In this document: positions 14,441-21,255 of the stretch, piece after piece
How positions within the stretch are numbered: the stretch's first letter is position 1
How the letters are laid out: each line of letters opens with the position of its first letter
Source of the DNA: a virus
DNA length: 33,039 nucleotides
Reading direction: 5' to 3' (one strand)
IMG/VR virus record: IMGVR_UViG_3300021403_000037
Span: 1 to 33,039 of that record
The notes under the pieces: model-generated
What the model was told of the DNA's origin: nothing
The model's input: only the letters and a program-made list of their open reading frames with translations
Database searches by the model: none
Translations under genes and position numbers: made by a program

Positions 14441-15161
14441 CATCGACGACGGAGACGATGGAGGGGAAACCGGGGGGATTTCGGCTCAGCCGAATCCGGC
14501 ACCTTATGGCTATCTTAAGGACGGTGTAACAGCGCGGAAACCTCCTGGCCGGCCAAGCAAGCCGCCGGTCCAGACGACACCGCCGCATGCCGCTCAAGCA
14601 GGGCCTCCGCTGCGCCGGAACAACCCTCGCCCTGTACCAAGGGAGCAGCCCCGCGAGATGGCGCGCGAGCCCAGCCGTAGCAACGCTCGTGTGATGGGTC
14701 GTGACGGCGAGGAGCTTGTGCGTATGCGGCCGGAATCCGGTGGCGATTTGTATGAGAAGGTCAAGGCACCTCCGGGATGGACTTTTCAGTGGAATGCTAT
14801 TTCTGCTCTTGGCAAAGAAATGGATGAGCAGCAATTGCAGATGTGGGCGAACGGTTGGCGCCCAGTCCCGGCTTCGCGATATCCCGGCATGTACACTGCT
14901 CCAGGCTATGAAGGCCAGATCGTGGTGAAAGGATTGCGCCTTGAGGAGCGTCCTGAGACATTGACGCAGGAAGCTCAGTATGAGGACCACATGCGAGCTC
15001 AGAAGCAGACCAGAGATCAGACAGATGCGCTACGGCTCACACAAGCGAAGCTTCCCGGCGCTGAGGTTGGTGCCCGTGGCAATAGAATCGCTTTGAAAAT
15101 AGACAAATCTTTCACTGCCGACATACCCCGGCCCCAGCATATGATTGAAGGTGATGAATGA
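14424..15161 (+). CDS. Head-module protein with W-P-V-x-A-S-R domain (copy 2)
   Basis: A 245-residue protein. The start is GTG 14424, because a perfect GAGGAGG lies 6 nt upstream, inside the end of the previous gene (17-nt overlap). The N-terminal 100 residues are Pro/Arg-rich and probably unfolded (KPPGRPSKPPVQTTPPHAAQ). Residues about 110-185 carry the same domain as copy 1: PPGWTFQWNAISALGKEMDE, GWRPVPASRYPGMYTAPGYE and LRLEERPETLTQEA. The C-terminus is a helical, charged tail. The two adjacent copies suggest a duplication followed by divergence. Confidence 0.65.
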   Translation: MAKHLNIDDGDDGGETGGISAQPNPAPYGYLKDGVTARKPPGRPSKPPVQTTPPHAAQAGPPLRRNNPRPVPREQPREMAREPSRSNARVMGRDGEELVRMRPESGGDLYEKVKAPPGWTFQWNAISALGKEMDEQQLQMWANGWRPVPASRYPGMYTAPGYEGQIVVKGLRLEERPETLTQEAQYEDHMRAQKQTRDQTDALRLTQAKLPGAEVGARGNRIALKIDKSFTADIPRPQHMIEGDE

Positions 15162-15310
15162 CCAACGATAGAGAATTAAGAGAACGATGCATTTTGATGG
15201 CAATACAGGCCGCTGCTGGCATCAGTGACGGCAAAACCATTTTGCGAGAAGCTAAAATATACTACGATTTTATCATTGGCGATGATTCGAAATCGGAAGT
15301 TGAGAAATGA
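15158..15310 (+). CDS. Hypothetical protein (50 aa)
   Basis: ATG 15158 overlaps the previous stop (ATGA) and the stop overlaps the next ATG at 15307. The peptide (MTNDRELRERCILMAIQAAA ... YYDFIIGDDSKSEVEK) is one helix followed by an acidic tail. It exactly bridges its neighbours, which supports it. No family recognised. Confidence 0.5.
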   Translation: MTNDRELRERCILMAIQAAAGISDGKTILREAKIYYDFIIGDDSKSEVEK

Positions 15311-16059
15311 CACCGAATATCCTCGTATGCATTCCAAGTTATGGCAACGTTGTCTCAGTTCCAACGCTCAACACCACTCACGCGTTAATACAGATGTTTT
15401 CCTCACGAAACATCCGGGGTGGCATTGCTGCGTTCAGCTATCCCGATGTGAGTGAAGCACGGAATATCATGCTGACAGGCTGGTATGACGGATGTCCCGA
15501 TGCGACCCACATGCTGTTCATCGATTCGGACATGAGCTTTGGGCCTCAGGTCGTGCTTGACATGGTTTTGCTCAATGAGCCGATGGTGGGCGCGATCTAT
15601 CCAAAAAAGACGATGCCGATTCAGTGGGCGGCATCTGGCCTAGCCGAAAAGGATGTGAAGCGTAACGGCAACTTCATGACAGTGGCCGGGCTCGGCATGG
15701 GATGTTTCCTGATCCGCCGCGATGCAGTTGATATCATGCTGAAACAGATGCCTGAGGTGATCGATACCCGGATGACGTATCACGCTGCAAAGGACATGCT
15801 CGGCGGACGTATTCTGCGGCTATTTGATACGTTCGATAACCCGGACGACAATCAGGCTGGCAAGCTGTCCGAGGATCTTGCGTTCTGTCAGCGTTGGCGA
15901 ACCTGCGGCGGAGATGTATGGGCCTCGCTTGAGCATGACATTGAGCATGTCGGGCAGTATTCGTACAAGGGAAACTACATCCAGTTCATTGCAGAGCGAG
16001 AGCAGAACGCGTCGCCTCTGACGCTGGTTGATGCCGTCAAGCAGATGGCAGCAGAATGA
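15307..16059 (+). CDS. Glycosyltransferase-like protein (GT-A fold)
   Basis: A 250-residue protein from ATG 15307 (ATGA overlap). It begins with a strand-loop segment (ILVCIPSYGNVVSVPT), followed by SEARNIMLTGWY and the metal- and nucleotide-sugar-binding DSD in THMLFIDSDMSF (about residues 73-77). A glycine-rich strand (VAGLGMGCFLIRRDAVDIML) and the late acidic ED motif (LSEDLAFCQRWRTCGGDVWA, about residue 195) complete the GT-A layout. Such enzymes transfer a sugar from a nucleotide sugar. The target is not visible; in phages it may be virion protein, DNA base or host surface. It is paired with the next gene. Confidence 0.75.
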   Translation: MTPNILVCIPSYGNVVSVPTLNTTHALIQMFSSRNIRGGIAAFSYPDVSEARNIMLTGWYDGCPDATHMLFIDSDMSFGPQVVLDMVLLNEPMVGAIYPKKTMPIQWAASGLAEKDVKRNGNFMTVAGLGMGCFLIRRDAVDIMLKQMPEVIDTRMTYHAAKDMLGGRILRLFDTFDNPDDNQAGKLSEDLAFCQRWRTCGGDVWASLEHDIEHVGQYSYKGNYIQFIAEREQNASPLTLVDAVKQMAAE

Positions 16060-16916
16060 GCCTCAGCATCCTCCTGACAGCCCGCAGCCGCCCCGAACTA
16101 CTGAAATGGACGGTTGAGACGACGATGCCGAATATCCGAGATTCGGATACGAAGCTAGTAATCGCAATTGATGACGACGACACGGAGACGATTTCGGCAG
16201 CTCGTGAATTATCCGATAATGATTCTTGTGTTGGATATTCGGTAAGGCCTCGTGAGGAAACGCTTGGTGCCAAAGTCAACCGCATCCTCACGATCGCGCC
16301 GGCCGATGTCTACTTGCACATGGTGGACTACCGGCCGCACCTGACACCGGGTTTTGATACCAAGATCCTTGAGGCTGCCAGCCTATTTCCTGATGGAATC
16401 GGCGTGGTCTACAGCCATATGGCAAATCTGTCGTTTCCAGAGATCAATGCGGTAACGGCTGGTTTGGTCAAGCACATGGGATATTTCTACCCGCCGTATT
16501 TCCCGTATTGGTTCGTGGATCACTGGCTTGACGATATCGCGCGGCTGATTGGGCGAATTGCCGTTGCTGATGTCCAGACAGATGGCAGTCGTCGGCCTGG
16601 CACGATGGATCGCCGAGACGTGGCATGGTGGGCGACGTTTTACGATGCCGCGGTTATCCATCGCCGGAAAATGGCTCATGCGATAATTAATTCTCCCGAA
16701 TTCCAAGAGCCGGAATGGCGTAAAAAGCTGCTTCTCAGCCATCATCCATTGATCGAGGAACGGTCAAAAATGATCAACGACAGCGCCCGGACGACGCGAT
16801 GGCAGATGCCTCCTGAACCTGTGGACGATCGCTACCGGAGAGCCAAGGCCGCCGCACAGGTAGCGCTACGCGAATGGCTTCCCGATCTTGAGGCTGAGAT
16901 AGGGAGTGCGGCATGA
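16056..16916 (+). CDS. Second glycosyltransferase-like protein
   Basis: A 286-residue protein from ATG 16056 (ATGA overlap). It starts SLSILLTARSRPELLKWTVE, then LVIAIDDDDTE (about residue 35-45), and YLHMVDYRPHLTPGFD where DYR replaces the usual DDD metal site. A conserved-looking segment YFPYWFVDHWLDDIARLIGR (about 150-170) carries DHWLDD, a likely catalytic or binding region. This matches the phage GT2-like pattern I know, but the changed metal motif leaves activity uncertain. It probably works with the preceding enzyme. Confidence 0.65.
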   Translation: MSLSILLTARSRPELLKWTVETTMPNIRDSDTKLVIAIDDDDTETISAARELSDNDSCVGYSVRPREETLGAKVNRILTIAPADVYLHMVDYRPHLTPGFDTKILEAASLFPDGIGVVYSHMANLSFPEINAVTAGLVKHMGYFYPPYFPYWFVDHWLDDIARLIGRIAVADVQTDGSRRPGTMDRRDVAWWATFYDAAVIHRRKMAHAIINSPEFQEPEWRKKLLLSHHPLIEERSKMINDSARTTRWQMPPEPVDDRYRRAKAAAQVALREWLPDLEAEIGSAA

Positions 16917-17197
16917 GCGGAGATTTTGATCATTTCGGCCTAAAAAGCCCACTTTGGTCTGAGCGCGGCCCAACTGTTGGCGAGATCTGGCAGAAAGAAG
17001 AGATGATTAGGAAGGCTGAAGAAGCGCGAATGGTCGAAAATGCCAAGGCAGATGCGAAAGCTGTATGGCCTCTGGCAGACTACTATATGCCTTCAGATGT
17101 GAGGGAAATGGCCGATCGCTGGGGAATGAAGGAAACACTGATTGAGATGTGGCGTGGCGCCTTTATTGAAGGATGGCGCGCGGCCAATCGAAGATAG
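16913..17197 (+). CDS. Hypothetical protein (94 aa)
   Basis: ATG 16913 overlaps the previous stop (ATGA). The middle is a charged coiled-coil-like helix (EEMIRKAEEARMVENAKADA) and the end is Trp-rich (ADRWGMKETLIEMWRGAFIE). No family recognised. After it comes a 55-nt gap. Confidence 0.6.
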   Translation: MSGDFDHFGLKSPLWSERGPTVGEIWQKEEMIRKAEEARMVENAKADAKAVWPLADYYMPSDVREMADRWGMKETLIEMWRGAFIEGWRAANRR

Positions 17198-17252
17198 TTC
17201 GGAACTAATCAGCCGTTAGAAGATTGTCGCTTGTTCACCGGAGGCGAATGCC

Positions 17253-17477
17253 ATGGTCGGACTTGCAATCTCTATACTTTGGCTTGCGATTGGTATAATC
17301 TGCGTCTGCGGATGTATTTGGCTGCTGATGTATGCGATTGGTTTGTTCATCCCAATCCCCGGTCGCATCGTGCAATTGGTGTGGGTTATCGTGCTCATTC
17401 TCTGCCTGATTGCTGGTCTAACATTGCTGGCTGGCGGTGGAGGATCGGGAGGAAATCCCTTTCACCTCCAGAGGTAG
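17253..17477 (+). CDS. Small two-span membrane protein
   Basis: A 74-residue protein from ATG 17253 with GGAGG 8 nt upstream. Two hydrophobic stretches (about residues 3-33 and 40-60) flank a short loop (IPIPGRIVQ), and the tail is Gly-rich (AGGGGSGGNPFH). A hairpin of two spans with a short polar tail is the build of some holins, but similar proteins occur in phage head regions without a lysis role, and no endolysin is next to it. Confidence 0.5.
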   Translation: MVGLAISILWLAIGIICVCGCIWLLMYAIGLFIPIPGRIVQLVWVIVLILCLIAGLTLLAGGGGSGGNPFHLQR

Positions 17478-17547
17478 CCAAGTTGATGATTTGCCACCAG
17501 AACCACCGGCCCCGGCACCTATTTGCCGCCACTGCTAGGAGACAAAG

Positions 17548-17955
17548 ATGACCCTTGACCAGCTAATCGCGGAAGTCGCTAAGGCCCCAACTCAGATTGA
17601 GGCGTTTACCGTTCTGATGAAATGCCTTGAAATCGAGATGAAGGACGCTTCGGCCGGTGACAGCGCGCCGCCCTCGGTCCAGACGAAATACGACGCGGTA
17701 TTTTCCTCAGCTACCGGGAAAGCTCATGAAATCCTTGCGGCGATCGAAACCGGCAAACCCGCTCTTGACCCCGTTCCGGTCAAGGAAGTCCCGGCAAGTG
17801 ACCCAAGAGGCCCGGTTACCCCGATTCCTCCGTCCGCTGTATTCGTGGATAAGCCCGCAACGGCGGTGCCGTCCACCAAAGCGGAGGAGAAGGCATCCAA
17901 TGACCCGAGCCCAAAGCTGTTCGATCCAAATCCAAAACCCGAGCCGGTTGTTTGA
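17548..17955 (+). CDS. Hypothetical protein with Pro-rich tail
   Basis: A 135-residue protein from ATG 17548, with AGGAG 8 nt upstream. The first 80 residues are helical (MTLDQLIAEVAKAPTQIEAF, TKYDAVFSSATGKAHEILAA), and the rest is a Pro/Val/Lys-rich linker (ALDPVPVKEVPASDPRGPV, FDPNPKPEPVV). The gene is followed 10 nt later by an intrinsic terminator, so it is the last gene of this transcription unit. Function unknown. Confidence 0.6.
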   Translation: MTLDQLIAEVAKAPTQIEAFTVLMKCLEIEMKDASAGDSAPPSVQTKYDAVFSSATGKAHEILAAIETGKPALDPVPVKEVPASDPRGPVTPIPPSAVFVDKPATAVPSTKAEEKASNDPSPKLFDPNPKPEPVV

Positions 17956-17965
17956 ATTTCCCCAG

Positions 17966-17991
17966 CCCCCGCCAAATTGCGGGGGTTTTTC
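17966..17991 (+). terminator. Intrinsic (rho-independent) terminator
   Basis: CCCCCGC (17966-17972) pairs perfectly with GCGGGGG (17979-17985) around a 6-base loop, followed at once by TTTTTC. This is a strong terminator closing the unit that ends at 17955, and it separates it from the capsid genes. Confidence 0.92.
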
Positions 17992-17994
17992 TTA

Positions 17995-18023
17995 TTGACG
18001 GCAATTATATTTCCATGTATTGC
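17995..18023 (+). promoter_or_regulatory. Possible promoter for the capsid genes
   Basis: TTGACG (17995-18000) matches a sigma-70 -35 box in 5 of 6 positions, and TATTGC lies 17 nt later, a weak -10 match. It follows the terminator and precedes the highly expressed capsid genes, where a new promoter is expected. A phage-specific promoter elsewhere in 17992-18193 is equally possible. Confidence 0.25.
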
Positions 18024-18104
18024 GGGAACTAGCACCAAATCGGCACCAGCATTTCGCCGATAATTCATCTGAAGTTGAGACGCGCAGGGCGCATTTCCTC
18101 CAGA

Positions 18105-18124
18105 TCCGTTTCAGCAGAAACGGA
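18105..18124 (+). promoter_or_regulatory. Perfect hairpin in the capsid-operon leader
   Basis: TCCGTTTC (18105-18112) and GAAACGGA (18117-18124) form an 8-bp stem with an AGCA tetraloop, followed by ATTTTCC. It could be a weak terminator or an mRNA-stabilising leader hairpin. A second smaller one, CTGCA-GGCAT-TGCAG, lies at 18146-18160. The rest of the 17956-18193 gap holds only the terminator, the promoter candidate and the ribosome site AGGAG at 18178. Confidence 0.45.
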
Positions 18125-18193
18125 ATTTTCCCCAAGGCACTATACCTGCAGGCATTGCAGTACAGCCTCCCTTAACTAGGAGCGGTACCGGCT

Positions 18194-18784
18194 ATGGCCA
18201 ACGTTCAAGCAGCTTTTGGATTTCGGCATATTGGCTTTCTGCCGGGTTATGCTCCCGACTACCAGCAGCTCACCCGACAGATTCAATCGAGCAACGCGAC
18301 CAAGATTTTCAACGGGGATCCAGTCGTTAAGAGCCAATCCGCCACGAGCTATATCATACAGGGCTCGAACAACACGACCATCTTGGAAGGCATCTTCGTC
18401 GGATGCAATTACGTTCCGACCGGTGGCCAACTGACCCTCCAGCCGAGCCCATTTTGGGTTGGTTCTGCGGCCTCAGATGCCACTGGGTATCTGATCAATG
18501 CGCCCGGTGCGCTTTTCCTTGCAGCCGCGCTCAACACTGCGATCGTTACTTCCAATATCGGCGCCAACATCGGATATTCGATCGGCACTGGGTCAACTGT
18601 CGGCGGTGGTTTCTCTGGTGCCACTCTGGACCAGAGCACGATCAACACCACTAATACCCTCCCATTCCAGATCGTGTCTCTTTATCAGGGCGTCGGAAAC
18701 GGTGCCGATTCTTCGACCCCCTTTAATTGGGCGGTTGTGACCTTCGTGAATCAACGGTTCAGGACTCTGACGGGGGTTCCATAG
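18194..18784 (+). CDS. Probable head decoration or capsid-associated protein
   Basis: A 196-residue protein from ATG 18194, first gene after the terminator and leader, directly before the capsid gene. It is beta-rich and has few charges (FGFRHIGFLPGYAPDYQQL, PVVKSQSATSYIIQGSNNTT, ending NWAVVTFVNQRFRTLTG). Gly/Ser/Thr-rich segments (GYSIGTGSTVGGGFSGATLD) suggest surface loops. Position and composition suit a decoration protein made in many copies with the major capsid protein, but no diagnostic motif exists. The antisense HNH gene overlaps its last 26 nt. Confidence 0.55.
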   Translation: MANVQAAFGFRHIGFLPGYAPDYQQLTRQIQSSNATKIFNGDPVVKSQSATSYIIQGSNNTTILEGIFVGCNYVPTGGQLTLQPSPFWVGSAASDATGYLINAPGALFLAAALNTAIVTSNIGANIGYSIGTGSTVGGGFSGATLDQSTINTTNTLPFQIVSLYQGVGNGADSSTPFNWAVVTFVNQRFRTLTGVP

Positions 18785-19304
18785 GCCGATGTTTCCCACT
18801 CGCAATGATGCTTATCAATGTGTGGCTGATATCGAAAACCTTGGCTATGTCCGAGTTTTTGATACCAACGGCACACATGCGCCGGATCAAGAGAACATCG
18901 TGGTCAGTCAATTTGGTTTGGAGGGGCGGCGGACTAAGTCGGCCGAGTTTCTGAGCGTGTCTCGAATTTTCACGGGGTGTGCACCATTCAAGGTTAGTGA
19001 AGGCATTATTGGTTTTGATCGAATCAATATGGTTGACAAATGGGAGACCTTTAGGATTTGGGACGAATGCGATCGCGACGAGCCTATGAACATTGAAGGC
19101 AGATCCTTTCCCGCCCTTGGTCAAAACTACTCGCGGATATCGCTGGATTTGGATCAGCATTATTCGTCCGATCCGACACTGTGTATGCCCATCGGAGTGA
19201 ATGATCTCACGAGAAACACTTCTGACGCGGCCAAGGTTGCTAACTTCGTAGAACCCTTCGTATCCAACGACGGGTCGCCATTCTTCAGTGATAGTGATAT
19301 TCAT
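18759..19304 (-). CDS. NUMOD4-HNH homing endonuclease, antisense
   Basis: The only well-supported minus-strand gene. From ATG at 19304 it gives 181 residues: NUMOD4 (EEWRPVVGYEGFYEVSNLG, then RVRSVSR), the HNH core (NVHRLVAIAFVPNPKG, then VNHIDSIKTNNAFTNLEWCT, then RENSRHA), and a C-terminal helix-turn-helix (RRMCAVGIKNSDIAKVFDIS, then HTLISIIASGKH). An upstream GTG at 19358 is possible, but NUMOD4 starts naturally at the ATG; GGAAGGA lies about 11 nt before it. It makes a DNA-binding double-strand nuclease that spreads its own gene. The + strand is also open here, but that reading shows no recognisable domain. Confidence 0.88.
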   Translation of the reverse strand: MNITITEEWRPVVGYEGFYEVSNLGRVRSVSREIIHSDGHTQCRIGRIMLIQIQRYPRVVLTKGGKGSAFNVHRLVAIAFVPNPKGLPFVNHIDSIKTNNAFTNLEWCTPRENSRHAQKLGRLSPPPLQTKLTDHDVLLIRRMCAVGIKNSDIAKVFDISHTLISIIASGKHRPMEPPSES

Positions 19305-19345
19305 GTGACGGGTTATCCTTCCGAGTACGACGGATCGATGATCAA

Positions 19346-19379
19346 GGACCCGTCGCACGCTCCAACGTCCGACGGGTCC
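19346..19379. repeat. Perfect 10-bp inverted repeat between HNH and capsid genes
   Basis: GGACCCGTCG (19346-19355) and CGACGGGTCC (19370-19379) form a 10-bp GC-rich stem around a 14-base loop. No T-run follows on either strand, so a terminator is doubtful. It lies in the leader of both the antisense HNH gene and the capsid gene, and its arm is similar to a stretch inside the start of the HNH gene (19263-19282). Confidence 0.5.
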
Positions 19380-19423
19380 GCCATTATGGCATCGACCTCA
19401 ATTACTTACAATAGGAGGCTCCG

Positions 19424-20338
19424 ATTCCGATAGCCCTCGCAAATATTCGATCCGAGCTTCTTCCCGGACTTTTCGACGTTCGGGGTAGCTACGATATGAT
19501 ACCCCGTCAGTGGGACAAAGTATTCAAAACCCATAAGTCCGCAATGGCGGTTGAGCGCTCAACGCAGATGGCGTTCGTTGCGCTGCCGTTCCTGAAGGAT
19601 GAAGGCGCCGCAACTCAGTTCGACAACAATGCTGGCGAGCGCTTTACGTGGGCATTCGTACATATCGAGGTGGCGCTTGGTTACGCGATCACACGCAAGG
19701 CCATTGACGACAATCTGTACAAGGCTCAGTTCAATCCGACGAACCTCAAGCTTCAGGAAGCGTTTGCACAGTTCAAGGAAATCCAGGCAGCGAACGTCCT
19801 GAATCTCGGCAACGTCTACAACACGTCGATCATCGGTGACGGCGTTGCTCTGTTTTCCACGGCGCATCCGTTCGATAACGGCACTTGGGCCAACACTTCA
19901 GCCACGCCGAAGTCGCTGAACGAAGCCGCCCTGCTCGCCGACATGACCAACGTGCGAACTCAGTTCGTCAACGAGCGCGGCCTGCGCATCATGGCACGAG
20001 CTCGCCGGCTGATCGTGCCGCCGAATCTGGAGCAAGTCGCAATCCGGCTGATGAAGACCGAGCTGCGCCCTGGCACGGCGGACAACGACGTAAACGCCAT
20101 CCTCACACTGTCCGGCGGTCTCCCCGAGGGCCATCTCGTGATGGACTTCCTCACCAGCAACTTCGCTTGGTTCCTCACGACCAACATCGAGGGACTGATC
20201 TATATGCTCCGCATTCCGTATGAGTCGGACATGTGGGTTGATAATGTCACCGACAATTTACTTGTCAAGGCATATGAAAGATACAGTTTCGGGTACAATG
20301 ATCCGCGCTGCGCGTGGGCCGAATTCGCTACCAGTTAG
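19424..20338 (+). CDS. Major capsid protein (probable ATT start)
   Basis: The shell protein. From ATG 19496 the frame is 280 residues, but it stays open upstream to 19415 and reads IPIALANIRSELLPGLFDVR before that ATG, a natural capsid N-terminus. A perfect AGGAGG (19413-19418) lies 5 nt before ATT 19424, so I place the start there (304 residues). ATA 19430 and ATG 19496 are alternatives. Internal matches to Mu-gpT-like capsid proteins include VERSTQMAFVALPFLKDEG, ALFSTAHPFDNGTW, RARRLIVPPNLEQVAIRL, FLTTNIEGLIYMLRIP and the C-terminal AYERYSFGYNDPRCAWAEFA. It probably has the HK97 fold. It is flanked by two HNH genes. Confidence 0.85.
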   Translation: MPIALANIRSELLPGLFDVRGSYDMIPRQWDKVFKTHKSAMAVERSTQMAFVALPFLKDEGAATQFDNNAGERFTWAFVHIEVALGYAITRKAIDDNLYKAQFNPTNLKLQEAFAQFKEIQAANVLNLGNVYNTSIIGDGVALFSTAHPFDNGTWANTSATPKSLNEAALLADMTNVRTQFVNERGLRIMARARRLIVPPNLEQVAIRLMKTELRPGTADNDVNAILTLSGGLPEGHLVMDFLTSNFAWFLTTNIEGLIYMLRIPYESDMWVDNVTDNLLVKAYERYSFGYNDPRCAWAEFATS

Positions 20339-20341
20339 AAT

Positions 20342-20360
20342 GACTTACATTGGGTAAGTC
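20342..20360 (+). promoter_or_regulatory. Hairpin directly after the capsid gene
   Basis: GACTTAC (20342-20348) pairs perfectly with GTAAGTC (20354-20360) around ATTGG, starting 4 nt after the capsid stop. No T-run follows. It may stabilise the 3' end of the capsid message or attenuate transcription into the HNH gene. The rest of 20339-20460 has only the ribosome site GGAGA (20449). Confidence 0.45.
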
Positions 20361-20460
20361 TGGAGAAAATCCAAAAGTGTATTTCTCATACGCCAACAAA
20401 TTTGTTGACAGTCTCGGTGGTTATGCCAATATTGAGGCATTCAACCACGGAGAAACTGTC

Positions 20461-21255
20461 ATGGCGTCTAAGAAAGAACTTTCCTTCACTCATCAATGGC
20501 TGAAGGAAAATATGGATTTTGATCAAGCGACTGGTGTTTTCAGTTGGGCAAAGCCCGGCTACGGCCGCACTGTTGGTAAGCCGATTGGCGAAAAGCCTCG
20601 TGCCGATGGTACTCAATATTTAATGATGCGTATCAACGGTCAGTTGCTGTACGCCCACCGATTGGCTTGGTTTTACGTTACGGGAGACTGGCCATCCGGC
20701 GTTATCGATCATATCGATGGCAATAAAACCAATAATGCCATTTCAAATCTTCGTCCGGCGACTCATGCTCAAAATGCTGCACGTCGCAAGACTACTCGAT
20801 TGATCGGACCATCTCGGGGTGTGGTTCCTCATCAAGGCGGCTATGTAGCTCGTATCCACCATGCTGGAAAGCGCCACTATCTGGGTTATTTTCTTGACCC
20901 GGAGAAGGCTAAAGAGGCCTATGAAGCAAAGGCTAAGGAATTGCATGGTGAATTCGCTCATGCTCCAGAACCAAAGCGAGTTCGTGGCGACTACATGAAC
21001 GCCAAGGAATGCGAAATTTGCCAATCAACTAATGGAATCCGATATCACACCACAACGCTAGGAACGCCGCGCGGAATGTTGTGCTTGGATTGCTGGAGTT
21101 TTATGCTTACTCATGGTGACGACGTTCATCATATCCGTGAGTATGCCAAAAAGGTTATCGATTACGTTCAGCAATTGGACGTTCCTGAAGATGACATTCC
21201 TGCATTGCGCGCTCAGATGAATGCGAACGCCTCTCCCGGCTTGGAGCCTGACTGA
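20461..21255 (+). CDS. HNH-AP2 endonuclease with EndoVII-like zinc finger C-terminus
   Basis: From ATG 20461 (GGAGA 7 nt upstream) the protein has 264 residues; an earlier TTG at 20350 has no comparable support. Residues about 5-110 are the AP2-linked HNH type: LTH-like start SFTHQWLKENMDFDQATGVF, AHRLAWFYVTGDWPS, core IDHIDGNKTNNAISNLRPAT. The AP2 domain follows (SRGVVPHQGGYVARIHHAGK, LGYFLDPEKAKEAY, ELHGEFA). The last 86 residues start MNAKECEICQSTNGIRYHTT and contain CxxC, RGMLCLDC and GDDVHH, which recalls the zinc part of recombination endonuclease VII but lacks its DHDH site. It may be a phage protein fused to the homing enzyme. Confidence 0.85.
   Translation: MASKKELSFTHQWLKENMDFDQATGVFSWAKPGYGRTVGKPIGEKPRADGTQYLMMRINGQLLYAHRLAWFYVTGDWPSGVIDHIDGNKTNNAISNLRPATHAQNAARRKTTRLIGPSRGVVPHQGGYVARIHHAGKRHYLGYFLDPEKAKEAYEAKAKELHGEFAHAPEPKRVRGDYMNAKECEICQSTNGIRYHTTTLGTPRGMLCLDCWSFMLTHGDDVHHIREYAKKVIDYVQQLDVPEDDIPALRAQMNANASPGLEPD

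Noticed and set aside
17437-17538. Short frame GTG 17437 ending in PAPAPICRHC
   Set aside because: Protein-like composition but overlaps the membrane protein gene, has no clear ribosome site and matches nothing I know.
18789-19433. Open + strand frame of 214 codons between decoration and capsid genes
   Set aside because: It is the antisense reading of the NUMOD4-HNH gene; it shows no domain, whereas the minus strand has NUMOD4, HNH and HTH motifs in order.
20350-20460. Upstream extension of the second AP2-HNH gene from TTG 20350
   Set aside because: ATG 20461 has GGAGA at 7 nt, and the family start fits there; the TTG lies inside the hairpin after the capsid gene.
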